64,000 nt of DNA from Oceanospirillum sp047518265 (GTDB lineage: Bacteria > Pseudomonadota > Gammaproteobacteria > Pseudomonadales > Halomonadaceae). This document shows, in pieces, positions 50,414-58,583 of this stretch. How positions within the stretch are numbered: the first letter of the stretch is position 1; each line of letters begins with the position of its first letter. The position numbers were made by a program, and so were the translations under genes. Location: contig JAKZRG010000001.1 in assembly GCA_047518265.1 (NCBI GenBank), positions 105,295 to 169,294 on the forward strand. The letters are read 5' to 3'. The notes below the pieces were generated by a model, which ran no database searches, was not told the DNA's origin, and saw only the letters and a program-made list of their open reading frames with translations.

Positions 50414-51385
50414 TTAAGCCTGACGTTTGACTGCCATATCTGCAAATTGAGCTAAGCGCTCTTTGTAGATGGAATCGGGTAGGCAATCTAGAGCTTCTTT
50501 GGCTTTGTCGGCCATCTCATAGGCTCTTTGCTCGGTGTAATCCAAGGCGCCGGTGCGATTGATGATGGCTAATACCTCATCTAAATATTCTAGGCCGCCT
50601 TTACGTATAGCTGTACGAACCAGTTTGGCATCTTCGTCAGTGCCGACTTCCATTGCTCGAATCAAAGGTAGGGTGGGTTTACCTTCGGCTAGATCATCGC
50701 CAACATTTTTTCCCATGGCACTGGCATCACCTTTGTAATCCAGTAGGTCATCCTGTAATTGGAAGGCAAGGCCCAGATAGTTGCCATAATCAGCCAGCTT
50801 TTGTTGTTGTTCTGCGCTGGCTCCAGACAGAATTGCTGCCGATTGAGTAGCGGCTTCAAACAGCATGGCCGTTTTAGCTTTGATCACCGTCATATACTGG
50901 TCTTCGGTGATTTTAGGGTTACGTATATTAGTGAGCTGCAGTACTTCGCCTTCGGAGATGACATTGGTGGCGTTGGCGTAGATTTGCAATATCGGCATAT
51001 CACCAATATTCACCATAAGCTCAAAGGCACGGGTATAAAGAAAGTCTCCCACTAAAACGCTGGGCGCATTACCCCATTTGTTATTGGCGGTATCTCGACC
51101 GCGACGCATATCTGATTCATCCACAACATCGTCATGGAGTAGTGTGGCTGTATGGATAAACTCGACAAGAGCGGCTAGCGGGATGCGCTCTTCTTTTTTG
51201 CAGTCAAATGCTCGGCAGACCAGTAGAACCAGTAGAGGGCGCATGCGCTTACCGCCACTGTCCACAATATACTCGGCAATTTTCTCGACAAGGGGCACAC
51301 GGGAGTGCAGTTGATCAAGAATGTTTTGGTTTAAAGCGGAAAAATCGTCCGCAACAATATCGTGGATCGCGCTCTTAGGCTGCAT
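50414..51385 (-). CDS. ispB: Octaprenyl diphosphate synthase
   Basis: About 323 residues from the ATG at 51383-51385, which fits IspB length (E. coli 323); the frame extends 25 codons upstream without support. It makes the polyprenyl side chain of ubiquinone from farnesyl diphosphate and isopentenyl diphosphate. The two aspartate-rich metal-binding motifs are LLHDDVVDESD and QLQDDLLDY. GGKRMRP near residue 45 binds isopentenyl diphosphate. It diverges from rplU, a standard gammaproteobacterial arrangement. The chain length (C40 or C45) cannot be fixed by eye. Confidence 0.95.
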   Translation of the reverse strand: MQPKSAIHDIVADDFSALNQNILDQLHSRVPLVEKIAEYIVDSGGKRMRPLLVLLVCRAFDCKKEERIPLAALVEFIHTATLLHDDVVDESDMRRGRDTANNKWGNAPSVLVGDFLYTRAFELMVNIGDMPILQIYANATNVISEGEVLQLTNIRNPKITEDQYMTVIKAKTAMLFEAATQSAAILSGASAEQQQKLADYGNYLGLAFQLQDDLLDYKGDASAMGKNVGDDLAEGKPTLPLIRAMEVGTDEDAKLVRTAIRKGGLEYLDEVLAIINRTGALDYTEQRAYEMADKAKEALDCLPDSIYKERLAQFADMAVKRQA

Positions 51386-51617
51386 ATTCGTGGCTTTTCT
51401 GCTGTTAAATGGCTCAAAAATCGATGTCTGCATGCTATTGGGCGGGACATAGGGTGTCAAGTTGAGGCGATATTTTATCCCTAGGTTTTTAGTGTTAAAG
51501 GTATTTTTTAAAGAAAAAGAATAGCTTGCGCTGGAAAGTTAAAATTAGGCAGTGGCTGTTAAAATTCAGTATGAACCTACAGTCTTTAAATTAGCGGCCA
51601 AGAGCGGGGGATAGAGG

Positions 51618-51646
51618 TTGCTGTTCAGGTGGGCTTCATATAAAAT
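51618..51646 (+). promoter_or_regulatory. Candidate sigma-70 promoter of rplU-rpmA
   Basis: TTGCTG at 51618-51623 and TAAAAT at 51641-51646 are separated by 17 bases, in the 380-base divergent region between ispB and rplU. It would give a leader of about 115 bases before rplU. No strong competing pair was seen. Confidence 0.5.
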
Positions 51647-51768
51647 GCGCCGCCTGCTTAGCTATACCCTTTGCTCCCTGTCCGATGGTTGCCAGAGTGC
51701 CTCCATTCACAACAGGTTAGTAAGTAGCATTCATCCCGGCTAAGCACTGCTGTATTTTGGAGACAAGC

Positions 51769-52080
51769 ATGTACGCAGTTATTAAGAGCGGCGGTAAGCA
51801 GTACCGTGTTAAAGAAGGCGACGTCCTGAAAGTTGAAAAACTGGAGCTGGAAACCGGTTCTACAGTTGATTTCGACCAGGTTCTACTGGTTGCTAACGAC
51901 GAAGACGTTAAAGTTGGTGCTCCTCTAGTTGAGGGTGCTAAGGTTTCTGCTGAGGTTGTTACTCACGGTCGTGGTGATAAAGTGACTATCATCAAATTCC
52001 GTCGTCGTAAGCACAGCATGAAGCGTCAGGGCCACCGTCAGTGGTTTACTGAAGTGAAAATTACCGGTATTACTGGTTAA
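51769..52080 (+). CDS. rplU: 50S ribosomal protein L21
   Basis: 103 residues, the usual length. The start is the ATG at 51769 because GGAG lies 7 bases upstream; the frame extends four codons further. The opening MYAVIKSGGKQYRV and the KFRRRKHSMKRQGHRQ segment are hallmark L21. It is first in the rplU-rpmA pair ahead of obgE, a conserved order. L21 binds 23S rRNA in domain VI. Confidence 0.98.
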   Translation: MYAVIKSGGKQYRVKEGDVLKVEKLELETGSTVDFDQVLLVANDEDVKVGAPLVEGAKVSAEVVTHGRGDKVTIIKFRRRKHSMKRQGHRQWFTEVKITGITG

Positions 52081-52169
52081 TTCACGCTTTACTCTAGGTT
52101 TCGCTTTAGCCCATTATGGCAACAGAGCCGGGTTAATAGCGGCAAGATTAATTCAACGAGGATGCACTG

Positions 52170-52430
52170 ATGGCTCACAAAAAAGCTGGTGGTAGTACCC
52201 GTAACGGTCGCGATTCAGAATCAAAACGCCTTGGTGTCAAGCGCTTTGGTGGTCAAGTAGTTAAAGCTGGTAACATTATTGTTCGTCAGCGTGGTACTAA
52301 GTTCCACCCTGGTGTAAATATTGGTATGGGCAAAGATCATACTCTGTTTGCTACTGCAGACGGTGTTGTGAAATTTGAAGTGCGCGGACCGAAGAAACGT
52401 AAAACCGTTACTATCGTTCCTGTTGCATAA
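52170..52430 (+). CDS. rpmA: 50S ribosomal protein L27
   Basis: 86 residues. The opening AHKKAGGSTRNGRDSESK is the N-terminal tail that reaches the peptidyl transferase centre. There is no N-terminal cleavable extension as in Firmicutes. AACGAGGA lies upstream of the ATG. It follows rplU by 89 bases and ends with a terminator. Confidence 0.98.
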   Translation: MAHKKAGGSTRNGRDSESKRLGVKRFGGQVVKAGNIIVRQRGTKFHPGVNIGMGKDHTLFATADGVVKFEVRGPKKRKTVTIVPVA

Positions 52431-52454
52431 ACCAATCTTTGATTGGTTTAAAAA

Positions 52455-52478
52455 GCCTCGCCTTGTGCGGGGCTTTTT
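52455..52478 (+). terminator. Intrinsic terminator after rpmA
   Basis: AGCCTCGC, a CTTGT loop and GCGGGGCT form an 8-bp stem with one G-U pair, followed by five T residues. It separates the ribosomal genes from obgE. Confidence 0.85.
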
Positions 52479-52733
52479 CGTATCAGTTCAACAGGCTTTT
52501 TCTGAGTAAGTTGCTGGTGCGTTTTTATTGCGTTTTATCGAGATTAATTTTCCGGCGATGCTGATAGATCTGGGGTGTCGCTTGCCTGACTATGTCGGGG
52601 CTTTCCAATGGCTGAGTGCAGAATCGGGATGTTCTGTCTGATAAGGGCTGGGCTATACTTGTCCGTTATACGTCAGATGGGCAGCGGCCGGTGAGAAGCT
52701 GGGAAAACAGGCCAGATTGAAGAGCAAAGAATC

Positions 52734-53963
52734 ATGCAGTTTGTAGATGAGGCAAGTATTCACGTTGCTGCCGGTAAAGGTGGTAACGGTTGTCTGAGTT
52801 TTCGTCGGGAAAAATATATCGCCAAAGGCGGCCCGGACGGCGGTGATGGTGGTGATGGTGGTGACGTTATTCTGGTGGGTGATGATTCCCTGAATACGTT
52901 AATCGATTTTCGCTATCAGCGTCGTTATCGTGCGCAGACTGGAGAAGGTGGTCAGGGGCGTCAGTGTTCTGGTGCGGCCGGAGAGCATCTTCATATCCAG
53001 GTGCCTGTGGGTACGACGGTAATTGATGAAGATACCCTGGAGGTTTTAGGGGATATTACGGCTATTGGCCAAGAGTTGATTGTCGCTCAGGGCGGGCGTC
53101 GTGGTTTGGGTAATACCCGTTTTAAAACCAGTACTAACCGAGCGCCTCGTAAGATCACTACGGGCAAGCTGGGTGAAGAGCGTAATCTGCGTTTTGAAAT
53201 GAAGGTTATGGCAGACGTCGGACTGTTAGGTTTGCCTAACGCCGGTAAGTCTACCTTGATTCGCGCAGTATCTGCCGCCAAGCCTAAAGTGGCTAACTAT
53301 CCTTTTACCACGCTGGTGCCAAACCTGGGTGTGGTCAAGCTGGAGCAGCATAAGCACTTTGTGATGGCTGATATTCCTGGTTTGATCGAGGGAGCTTCAG
53401 AAGGTGCTGGTCTGGGGTTTCGTTTTCTAAAGCATTTAACCCGTGCTCGTCTATTGTTGCATCTGGTTGATGTGGCGCCATTTGATGAGTCCGATCCGGT
53501 TGAATCTGCGCAAGCGATTATTCGTGAGCTGGAGCAGTACAGTCCGACCTTGTCTGAGCGTCCCCGTTGGTTGGTATTGAATAAGCTGGACTTGGTGCCA
53601 GAAGATGAGCGTGAAGCACTTTGTCAACGAATTGTCTCTGAGCTGAATTGGCAGGGGCCTGTGTTCCAGGTTTCAGCTTTGAGCAGTGAAGGTACAAAGG
53701 ATGTTTGTTGGCAGATTATGCGCTGGTTAGATGAGCAGCGTGAAATGCAGACAGAGAATCCAGAGCTGGCGGAGGAAGAGGCTGAAATTCGTGAGCGGAT
53801 GGAAGCTGAGGCTGTGTTGCGGGTAGAGGCTTATCTGGAGCGTCGTCATGGTGGTAAGCGTCCTGTCGTCGTGTCTGATGACAGTGATTTGGAAGATGAT
53901 CTGGATGATGACGATGACTTTGACGATGATGATTACGACGTTGAAGTAGAATACGCGCCTTAA
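52734..53963 (+). CDS. obgE: Obg-family GTPase
   Basis: 409 residues. Obg fold (about 1-158): FVDEASIHVAAGKGGNGCLS with glycine-rich repeats including GGDGGDGGDV. GTPase domain: G1 GLPNAGKSTLI, G3 DIPGLIEGASEGAGLG, G4 NKLDLV. It ends in an acidic tail made mostly of Asp (from about 375), as is typical of proteobacterial ObgE. It acts in 50S assembly and stress response. It follows rpmA with its own intergenic promoter region and precedes proB by 47 bases. Confidence 0.97.
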   Translation: MQFVDEASIHVAAGKGGNGCLSFRREKYIAKGGPDGGDGGDGGDVILVGDDSLNTLIDFRYQRRYRAQTGEGGQGRQCSGAAGEHLHIQVPVGTTVIDEDTLEVLGDITAIGQELIVAQGGRRGLGNTRFKTSTNRAPRKITTGKLGEERNLRFEMKVMADVGLLGLPNAGKSTLIRAVSAAKPKVANYPFTTLVPNLGVVKLEQHKHFVMADIPGLIEGASEGAGLGFRFLKHLTRARLLLHLVDVAPFDESDPVESAQAIIRELEQYSPTLSERPRWLVLNKLDLVPEDEREALCQRIVSELNWQGPVFQVSALSSEGTKDVCWQIMRWLDEQREMQTENPELAEEEAEIRERMEAEAVLRVEAYLERRHGGKRPVVVSDDSDLEDDLDDDDDFDDDDYDVEVEYAP

Positions 53964-54010
53964 ATTTTTAAGGTGTTTTATCAAGACTGAATAAACTAGG
54001 TGGATGGATA

Positions 54011-55132
54011 ATGTCACAGCGTGACAGGCTGGAGCGCGCAAAACGAGTCGTCGTTAAGATCGGTAGTGCCCTATTGACCAATGATGGTAAAGGGTTGGAT
54101 CTACCGGCGATTGCGGGTTGGGTTGATCAGATGGCGGCCTTGCACAAGCAGGGTGTTGAGTTAATTCTAGTATCTTCTGGCTCTGTAGCTGAAGGTATGA
54201 GTCGTCTGGGCTTAGTTGAACGACCCTCCACCTTGCACGATCTTCAAGCTGCCGCAGCAGTTGGGCAGATGGGGTTGGTGCAAGCCTATGAAAGCCAGTT
54301 TATTGCGCATGATATTCGAGCAGCACAGATTCTGTTGACTCATGATGATCTGTCTAATCGAAAGCGTTATCTAAATGCCAGAAGTACGGTGAAATCACTG
54401 CTTGGCTTGAACGTGATTCCTATCATTAATGAAAATGATACGGTGGTCACAGACGAGATTCGCTTTGGTGATAACGATACCCTAGGTGCCTTGGTGGCCA
54501 ATTTATTGGAAGCTGATGTGCTGATTATCTTGACGGATCAAGAGGGTTTGTTTACTGCTGATCCGCGCTCTAACCCTGATGCTACTCTGATTACTGAGGC
54601 TTGGGCTGATGATCCTGAGTTGACCGGTATGGCTGGTGACGGCGGGCGTTTGGGGCGTGGCGGTATGATCACTAAAGTACGTGCAGCCGGTTTAGCTGCT
54701 CGATCAGGTGCCACAACGTTGGTGGCCAGTGGTCGTCAGCCTAATGTGCTTGTCCGTGCGATTCAGGGAGAATCCTTAGGGACTCTGTTTCTGCCCAAGG
54801 ATACGCCGTGGGCTGCCCGTAAGCGTTGGTTGGCAGGGCATCTGCAGACCCGTGGTACGCTGGTGCTGGATGATGGTGCCGTGCGTGTCTTACGAGAGAA
54901 AAGTACCAGCTTGCTCTCGGTAGGGGTTAAGCAAACCACGGGGCGTTTTCGACGTGGGGATATGGTGCAATGTGTCAGTGAGCAAGGGGTTTTGATTGCT
55001 AAAGGTTTGGTGAATTATGATCATGAGGATGTGCAAAAGATCCTGGGTCAGCCAAGCCATAAAATCGAATCCCTGTTAGGTTATGTTGCCGATCCAGAGC
55101 TGGTGAATCGAGATAATTTAGTCTTGGTTTAG
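54011..55132 (+). CDS. proB: Glutamate 5-kinase with PUA domain
   Basis: 373 residues. It phosphorylates glutamate in the first step of proline synthesis. The kinase domain opens VVVKIGSALLTNDGKG, then has SSGSVAEGMSRLGL, NENDTVVTDE and GRGGMITKVRAA. The C-terminal PUA domain (about 275-373) includes KQTTGRFRRGD. It starts 47 bases after obgE, the standard order in related bacteria. It is feedback-inhibited by proline by family knowledge. Confidence 0.97.
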   Translation: MSQRDRLERAKRVVVKIGSALLTNDGKGLDLPAIAGWVDQMAALHKQGVELILVSSGSVAEGMSRLGLVERPSTLHDLQAAAAVGQMGLVQAYESQFIAHDIRAAQILLTHDDLSNRKRYLNARSTVKSLLGLNVIPIINENDTVVTDEIRFGDNDTLGALVANLLEADVLIILTDQEGLFTADPRSNPDATLITEAWADDPELTGMAGDGGRLGRGGMITKVRAAGLAARSGATTLVASGRQPNVLVRAIQGESLGTLFLPKDTPWAARKRWLAGHLQTRGTLVLDDGAVRVLREKSTSLLSVGVKQTTGRFRRGDMVQCVSEQGVLIAKGLVNYDHEDVQKILGQPSHKIESLLGYVADPELVNRDNLVLV

Positions 55133-55275
55133 CTTTCTGAAAAAAAAATGTTTTAGGGGCTATTCATCGGTTTAAATTTGCCGTAGAATTCGCACCCCTA
55201 ATGATACTTTGAATTTAATTTATGATGTGTGCCTATTGCATATGTCTTTAACATATTTCTCCAAGGAGCTTAACA

Positions 55276-55542
55276 GTGGCGAATATCGCATCTGCTAAAA
55301 AACGTGCACGCCAGGCTGAAAAGCGCCGCAACCACAATGCTAGCCTGCGCTCCATGGTGCGCACTTATATCAAGCGCGTTGTAGCGGCAGTTGAAGCGGG
55401 TGACCACGCTAAAGCTATGGCTGAGTTCAATCTGACTCAACCAGTCATTGATCGTGTTGCTGACAAAGGCATCTACTCTAAGAATAAGGCAGCTCGTACT
55501 AAGAGCCGCCTGAATGCACGAGTTAAAGCTCTTGCTTCTTAA
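55276..55542 (+). CDS. rpsT: 30S ribosomal protein S20
   Basis: 88 residues. The opening MANIASAKKRARQAEKRR is hallmark S20. It starts at a GTG with AAGGAG about 7 bases upstream; S20 genes often use a non-ATG start, which supports autogenous control in E. coli. A helical, basic protein that binds 16S rRNA. It ends in a strong terminator. Confidence 0.98.
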   Translation: MANIASAKKRARQAEKRRNHNASLRSMVRTYIKRVVAAVEAGDHAKAMAEFNLTQPVIDRVADKGIYSKNKAARTKSRLNARVKALAS

Positions 55543-55561
55543 TCAGAGATGATTCTTTGAT

Positions 55562-55590
55562 AAAAAACCAGCTTAGGCTGGTTTTTTTTC
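55562..55590 (+). terminator. Intrinsic terminator after rpsT
   Basis: AAAAAACCAGC-TTAG-GCTGGTTTTTTTT is a strong stem with a TTAG loop followed by a run of eight T residues, 20 bases past the stop. Confidence 0.95.
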
Positions 55591-55725
55591 GTCTGCTATT
55601 TGTGCCTCTCGTCTTTTGTCTTTCGCTGTTTTATTACCTTTAGGGTTCTCTCTAGGGTTAAAATCTGCCTTTTGCTTTTGATGTTCAGTGTGCTTGATCT
55701 CTGGCATCGTGACTAAGGATGTTTC

Positions 55726-57342
55726 ATGTCTGCGCCAGAAGACCCATCGAAAAATAAGCCGTCATCAAAAAATGACTCGTCATTAGAGGAATCTGCTGAA
55801 AAGCAGGTGGCCAAGCGGGGGTTGTTGCGTTCTGGTTTGATTGTCAGTGTTATGACAATGATCTCTCGTGTTTTAGGTTTGGCGAGAGATATTGTGATTG
55901 CAGGGCTTTTTGGTGCGGGTAGTGGTGCCGATGCCTTTTTTGTTGCTTTTAAAATCCCTAATTTCTTACGTCGCTTATTTGCTGAAGGTGCGTTCAATCA
56001 GGCTTTTGTACCTGTGTTGTCAGAGTATCGGAGCCAAAGGGATCAGTTGGCTGTTAAAGGTTTAATTAATTATGTGGCGGGTACGCTAGGGGTTGTTCTT
56101 TTTGGGATTACGCTCTTGGCTATTTTGGCCTCCCCGCTTTTAGTTTGGGTCTTTGCGCCAGGGTTTAGCCAGATGCCAGAAAAGCAGGCATTAACAGCAG
56201 AGATGCTTCGGCTCACGTTTCCCTATTTGCTGTTGATCTCCATGACGGCATTTTCCGGTAGCATCTTAAATAGCTACGATCGTTTTGCAGTGCCTGCTTT
56301 TACACCTGTCTTGCTTAACCTTTCCTTGATCGGTTCTGCTATTTGGTTAACGCCTCATATGGCAGAGCCTGTTATGGCTCTGGCTTGGGGGGTGTTGATT
56401 GCGGGCAGTGTTCAGTTGCTTTTTCAGTTGCCGTTTTTGGCGCGCATTGGCTTGCTGCCTAAACCTAGGGTGGGTTGGAAAGATGAGGGGGTGCGTCGCA
56501 TAATGAAGCTGATGGCACCGGCCTTGTTTGGTGTCTCTGTCAGCCAGATTAATCTATTGTTAGATACCGTTTTGGCCTCTTTTCTTGTCAGTGGCAGTGT
56601 CTCTTGGTTGTATTATTCGGATCGTCTAGTGGAGTTGCCATTAGGGGTTTTTGCTATTGCTATTGCCACGGTTATTTTGCCGAGTCTCTCGACTAAGCAT
56701 GCGGAAAAAACACCTGAAGCCTTCGCTAAAACCCTAGATTGGGCTGTTCGTATGGTGCTCTTAATTGCGGTACCGGCTGCTTTAGCGTTAATTATATTGG
56801 CGGAACCTCTATTGTTTACGTTGTTCCAATATGGCGCTATGACGGTTCATGATGTGGATATGGCGGCCCTGAGTCTTAGGGCCTATGCCGTAGGTCTCAT
56901 GGCCTTTATGTTGATAAAGGTCTTGGCGCCGGGTTATTACGCCCGTCAGGATACCAAGACACCGGTAAAAATCGGTATAAAGGCCATGGTCGCTAATATG
57001 GCTTTTAACCTGATGCTGGTTTTTTGGTTGGATCATGCGGGTTTGGCTTTGGCGACGTCGCTATCGGCCTTTTTAAATGCAGGTCTATTGTGGTTAGGGT
57101 TGAGAAGGTCCGGTGTGTTTGTTTGGCAGGACGGTTGGTTGAAGTATTTGCTACAACTTGTTTTATCCACAGGGGTGCTGTTAGTTATTTTATTAATGTT
57201 AAACCCCTCTCTTGAGCAATGGGTAGCAGCTGATTGGTTACAGCGGGCTTTATGGATGGGGGTATTGGTTGTTGGAGGTGGTGTGGGTTATCTATTGACC
57301 TTGGTGCTTACGGGTTTGCGTTTGCGTCATATCCGCCACTGA
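55726..57342 (+). CDS. murJ: Lipid II flippase MurJ
   Basis: 538 residues with about 14 membrane segments. After a charged N-terminal tail of about 35 residues, the opening SGLIVSVMTMISRVLGLARDIVIAGLFG matches MurJ/MviN; SISRVLG-type and NFLRRLFAEGAFNQAFVPVL are diagnostic. It flips lipid II across the inner membrane for peptidoglycan synthesis. It follows rpsT, the usual order in gammaproteobacteria. The N-terminal tail is longer than in E. coli (511 residues). Confidence 0.96.
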   Translation: MSAPEDPSKNKPSSKNDSSLEESAEKQVAKRGLLRSGLIVSVMTMISRVLGLARDIVIAGLFGAGSGADAFFVAFKIPNFLRRLFAEGAFNQAFVPVLSEYRSQRDQLAVKGLINYVAGTLGVVLFGITLLAILASPLLVWVFAPGFSQMPEKQALTAEMLRLTFPYLLLISMTAFSGSILNSYDRFAVPAFTPVLLNLSLIGSAIWLTPHMAEPVMALAWGVLIAGSVQLLFQLPFLARIGLLPKPRVGWKDEGVRRIMKLMAPALFGVSVSQINLLLDTVLASFLVSGSVSWLYYSDRLVELPLGVFAIAIATVILPSLSTKHAEKTPEAFAKTLDWAVRMVLLIAVPAALALIILAEPLLFTLFQYGAMTVHDVDMAALSLRAYAVGLMAFMLIKVLAPGYYARQDTKTPVKIGIKAMVANMAFNLMLVFWLDHAGLALATSLSAFLNAGLLWLGLRRSGVFVWQDGWLKYLLQLVLSTGVLLVILLMLNPSLEQWVAADWLQRALWMGVLVVGGGVGYLLTLVLTGLRLRHIRH

Positions 57343-57531
57343 TTTATCAGAAACTAAGCATAAATCAGTCTTGCTAAGTGGGATATTCAGTCGAAAAGGT
57401 GCAGTAAGCTTTTATTTCGCTATAATCAGACTCTTTTTATTTTTTTGCTGGCGGTGAATTGACGTTATTTAAGCCGCCGGTACTGGCTATTGGTCAGACT
57501 ATTAACAAAACACACTTGTGACTGGGGCAAA

Positions 57532-58503
57532 ATGGAACTGATTCGAGGTTTGCACAATTTACGGCCTGAACACCTAGGCTGTGTCGCCACTATTGGTAAC
57601 TTTGATGGTGTACACCTAGGGCATCAGGCGATTTTGCGTCAGGTAAAGGCAAAAGCAGAGGAGCTTAATTTACCTTCTGTTGTTGTTGTTTTTGAGCCGC
57701 AGCCAAGAGAGTTTTTTGCCGGTAATCAAGCGCCTGCCCGTTTAACTCGTTTTCGTGATAAGACAGATCGTTTGGCGGCTCAGGGTGTTGACCGTATTCT
57801 ATGTTTGCCCTTTAACCGGCGTTTAGCCAGCTTGTCGGCAAAAGCTTTTGTTGAGCAGGTTTTGCTGGATGGCTTGGGTGTGCGTTATTTGGTGGTGGGT
57901 GATGATTTTCGTTTTGGTTGTGATCGCTCCGGTGATTTTGCCTTGTTAGAACAGGTGGGCGCTAAACACGGTTTCGATGTGGTTAATACGGAAACCTTTG
58001 AGGTTGAGGCGGAACGAGTCAGTAGTACACGTTTAAGACAAGTGCTGGCCGATGCAAACTTCACTCTTGCAGAGAGTTTATTGGGTAAGCCCTATGAGAT
58101 CGCGGGGCGAGTAATTCATGGGCGCCAGTTAGGCCGTCAATTGGGTGTTCCTACGGCTAATCTATCTTTGAAGGATAAGCAGCCAGCACTGCAAGGGGTT
58201 TATACTGTTTTGTTAACGGGTGCTGATGGTGTGGCACGTCAGGGTGTAGCGAATATCGGTAATCGCCCGACAGTTGACGGTGTAAGACCTGCACTTGAAG
58301 TGCATTTATTTGATTTTAATGGCGACCTGTATGGCCAAAGAGTACAGGTAGTCTTTTGTTGTAAATTACGTGATGAAATACGTTTCCAGGATGTGGCAGC
58401 GTTACGTCAGCAGATCGGTATCGATCTGCAAACCGCCCGAAATTATTTTGATGGACATGCGGATCAGGGCATTCCGCTGGCTCATACCATGTTAAGCCTT
58501 TAA
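57532..58503 (+). CDS. ribF: Bifunctional riboflavin kinase/FAD synthetase
   Basis: About 323 residues. The start is taken as the ATG at 57532 (MELIRGLHNL); the frame extends 14 codons more upstream without support. The N-terminal FAD synthetase domain has the nucleotidyltransferase motif IGNFDGVHLGHQ, and the C-terminal riboflavin kinase domain begins at GRQLGRQLGVPTANL. It makes FMN and FAD. It lies between murJ and ileS, as usual. Confidence 0.96.
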   Translation: MELIRGLHNLRPEHLGCVATIGNFDGVHLGHQAILRQVKAKAEELNLPSVVVVFEPQPREFFAGNQAPARLTRFRDKTDRLAAQGVDRILCLPFNRRLASLSAKAFVEQVLLDGLGVRYLVVGDDFRFGCDRSGDFALLEQVGAKHGFDVVNTETFEVEAERVSSTRLRQVLADANFTLAESLLGKPYEIAGRVIHGRQLGRQLGVPTANLSLKDKQPALQGVYTVLLTGADGVARQGVANIGNRPTVDGVRPALEVHLFDFNGDLYGQRVQVVFCCKLRDEIRFQDVAALRQQIGIDLQTARNYFDGHADQGIPLAHTMLSL

Positions 58504-58583
58504 TTGGCTGAAGTCAGTGGTCAACCAGTAGCTATTGTCTAAAAACCCCTATTACTAAAGAACCTGAGCAGCGATTTTGAGCC

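Noticed and set aside
50257..50445. 62-codon minus-strand frame spanning the ispB terminator
   Set aside because: It overlaps the terminator and the end of ispB and shows no protein family features.
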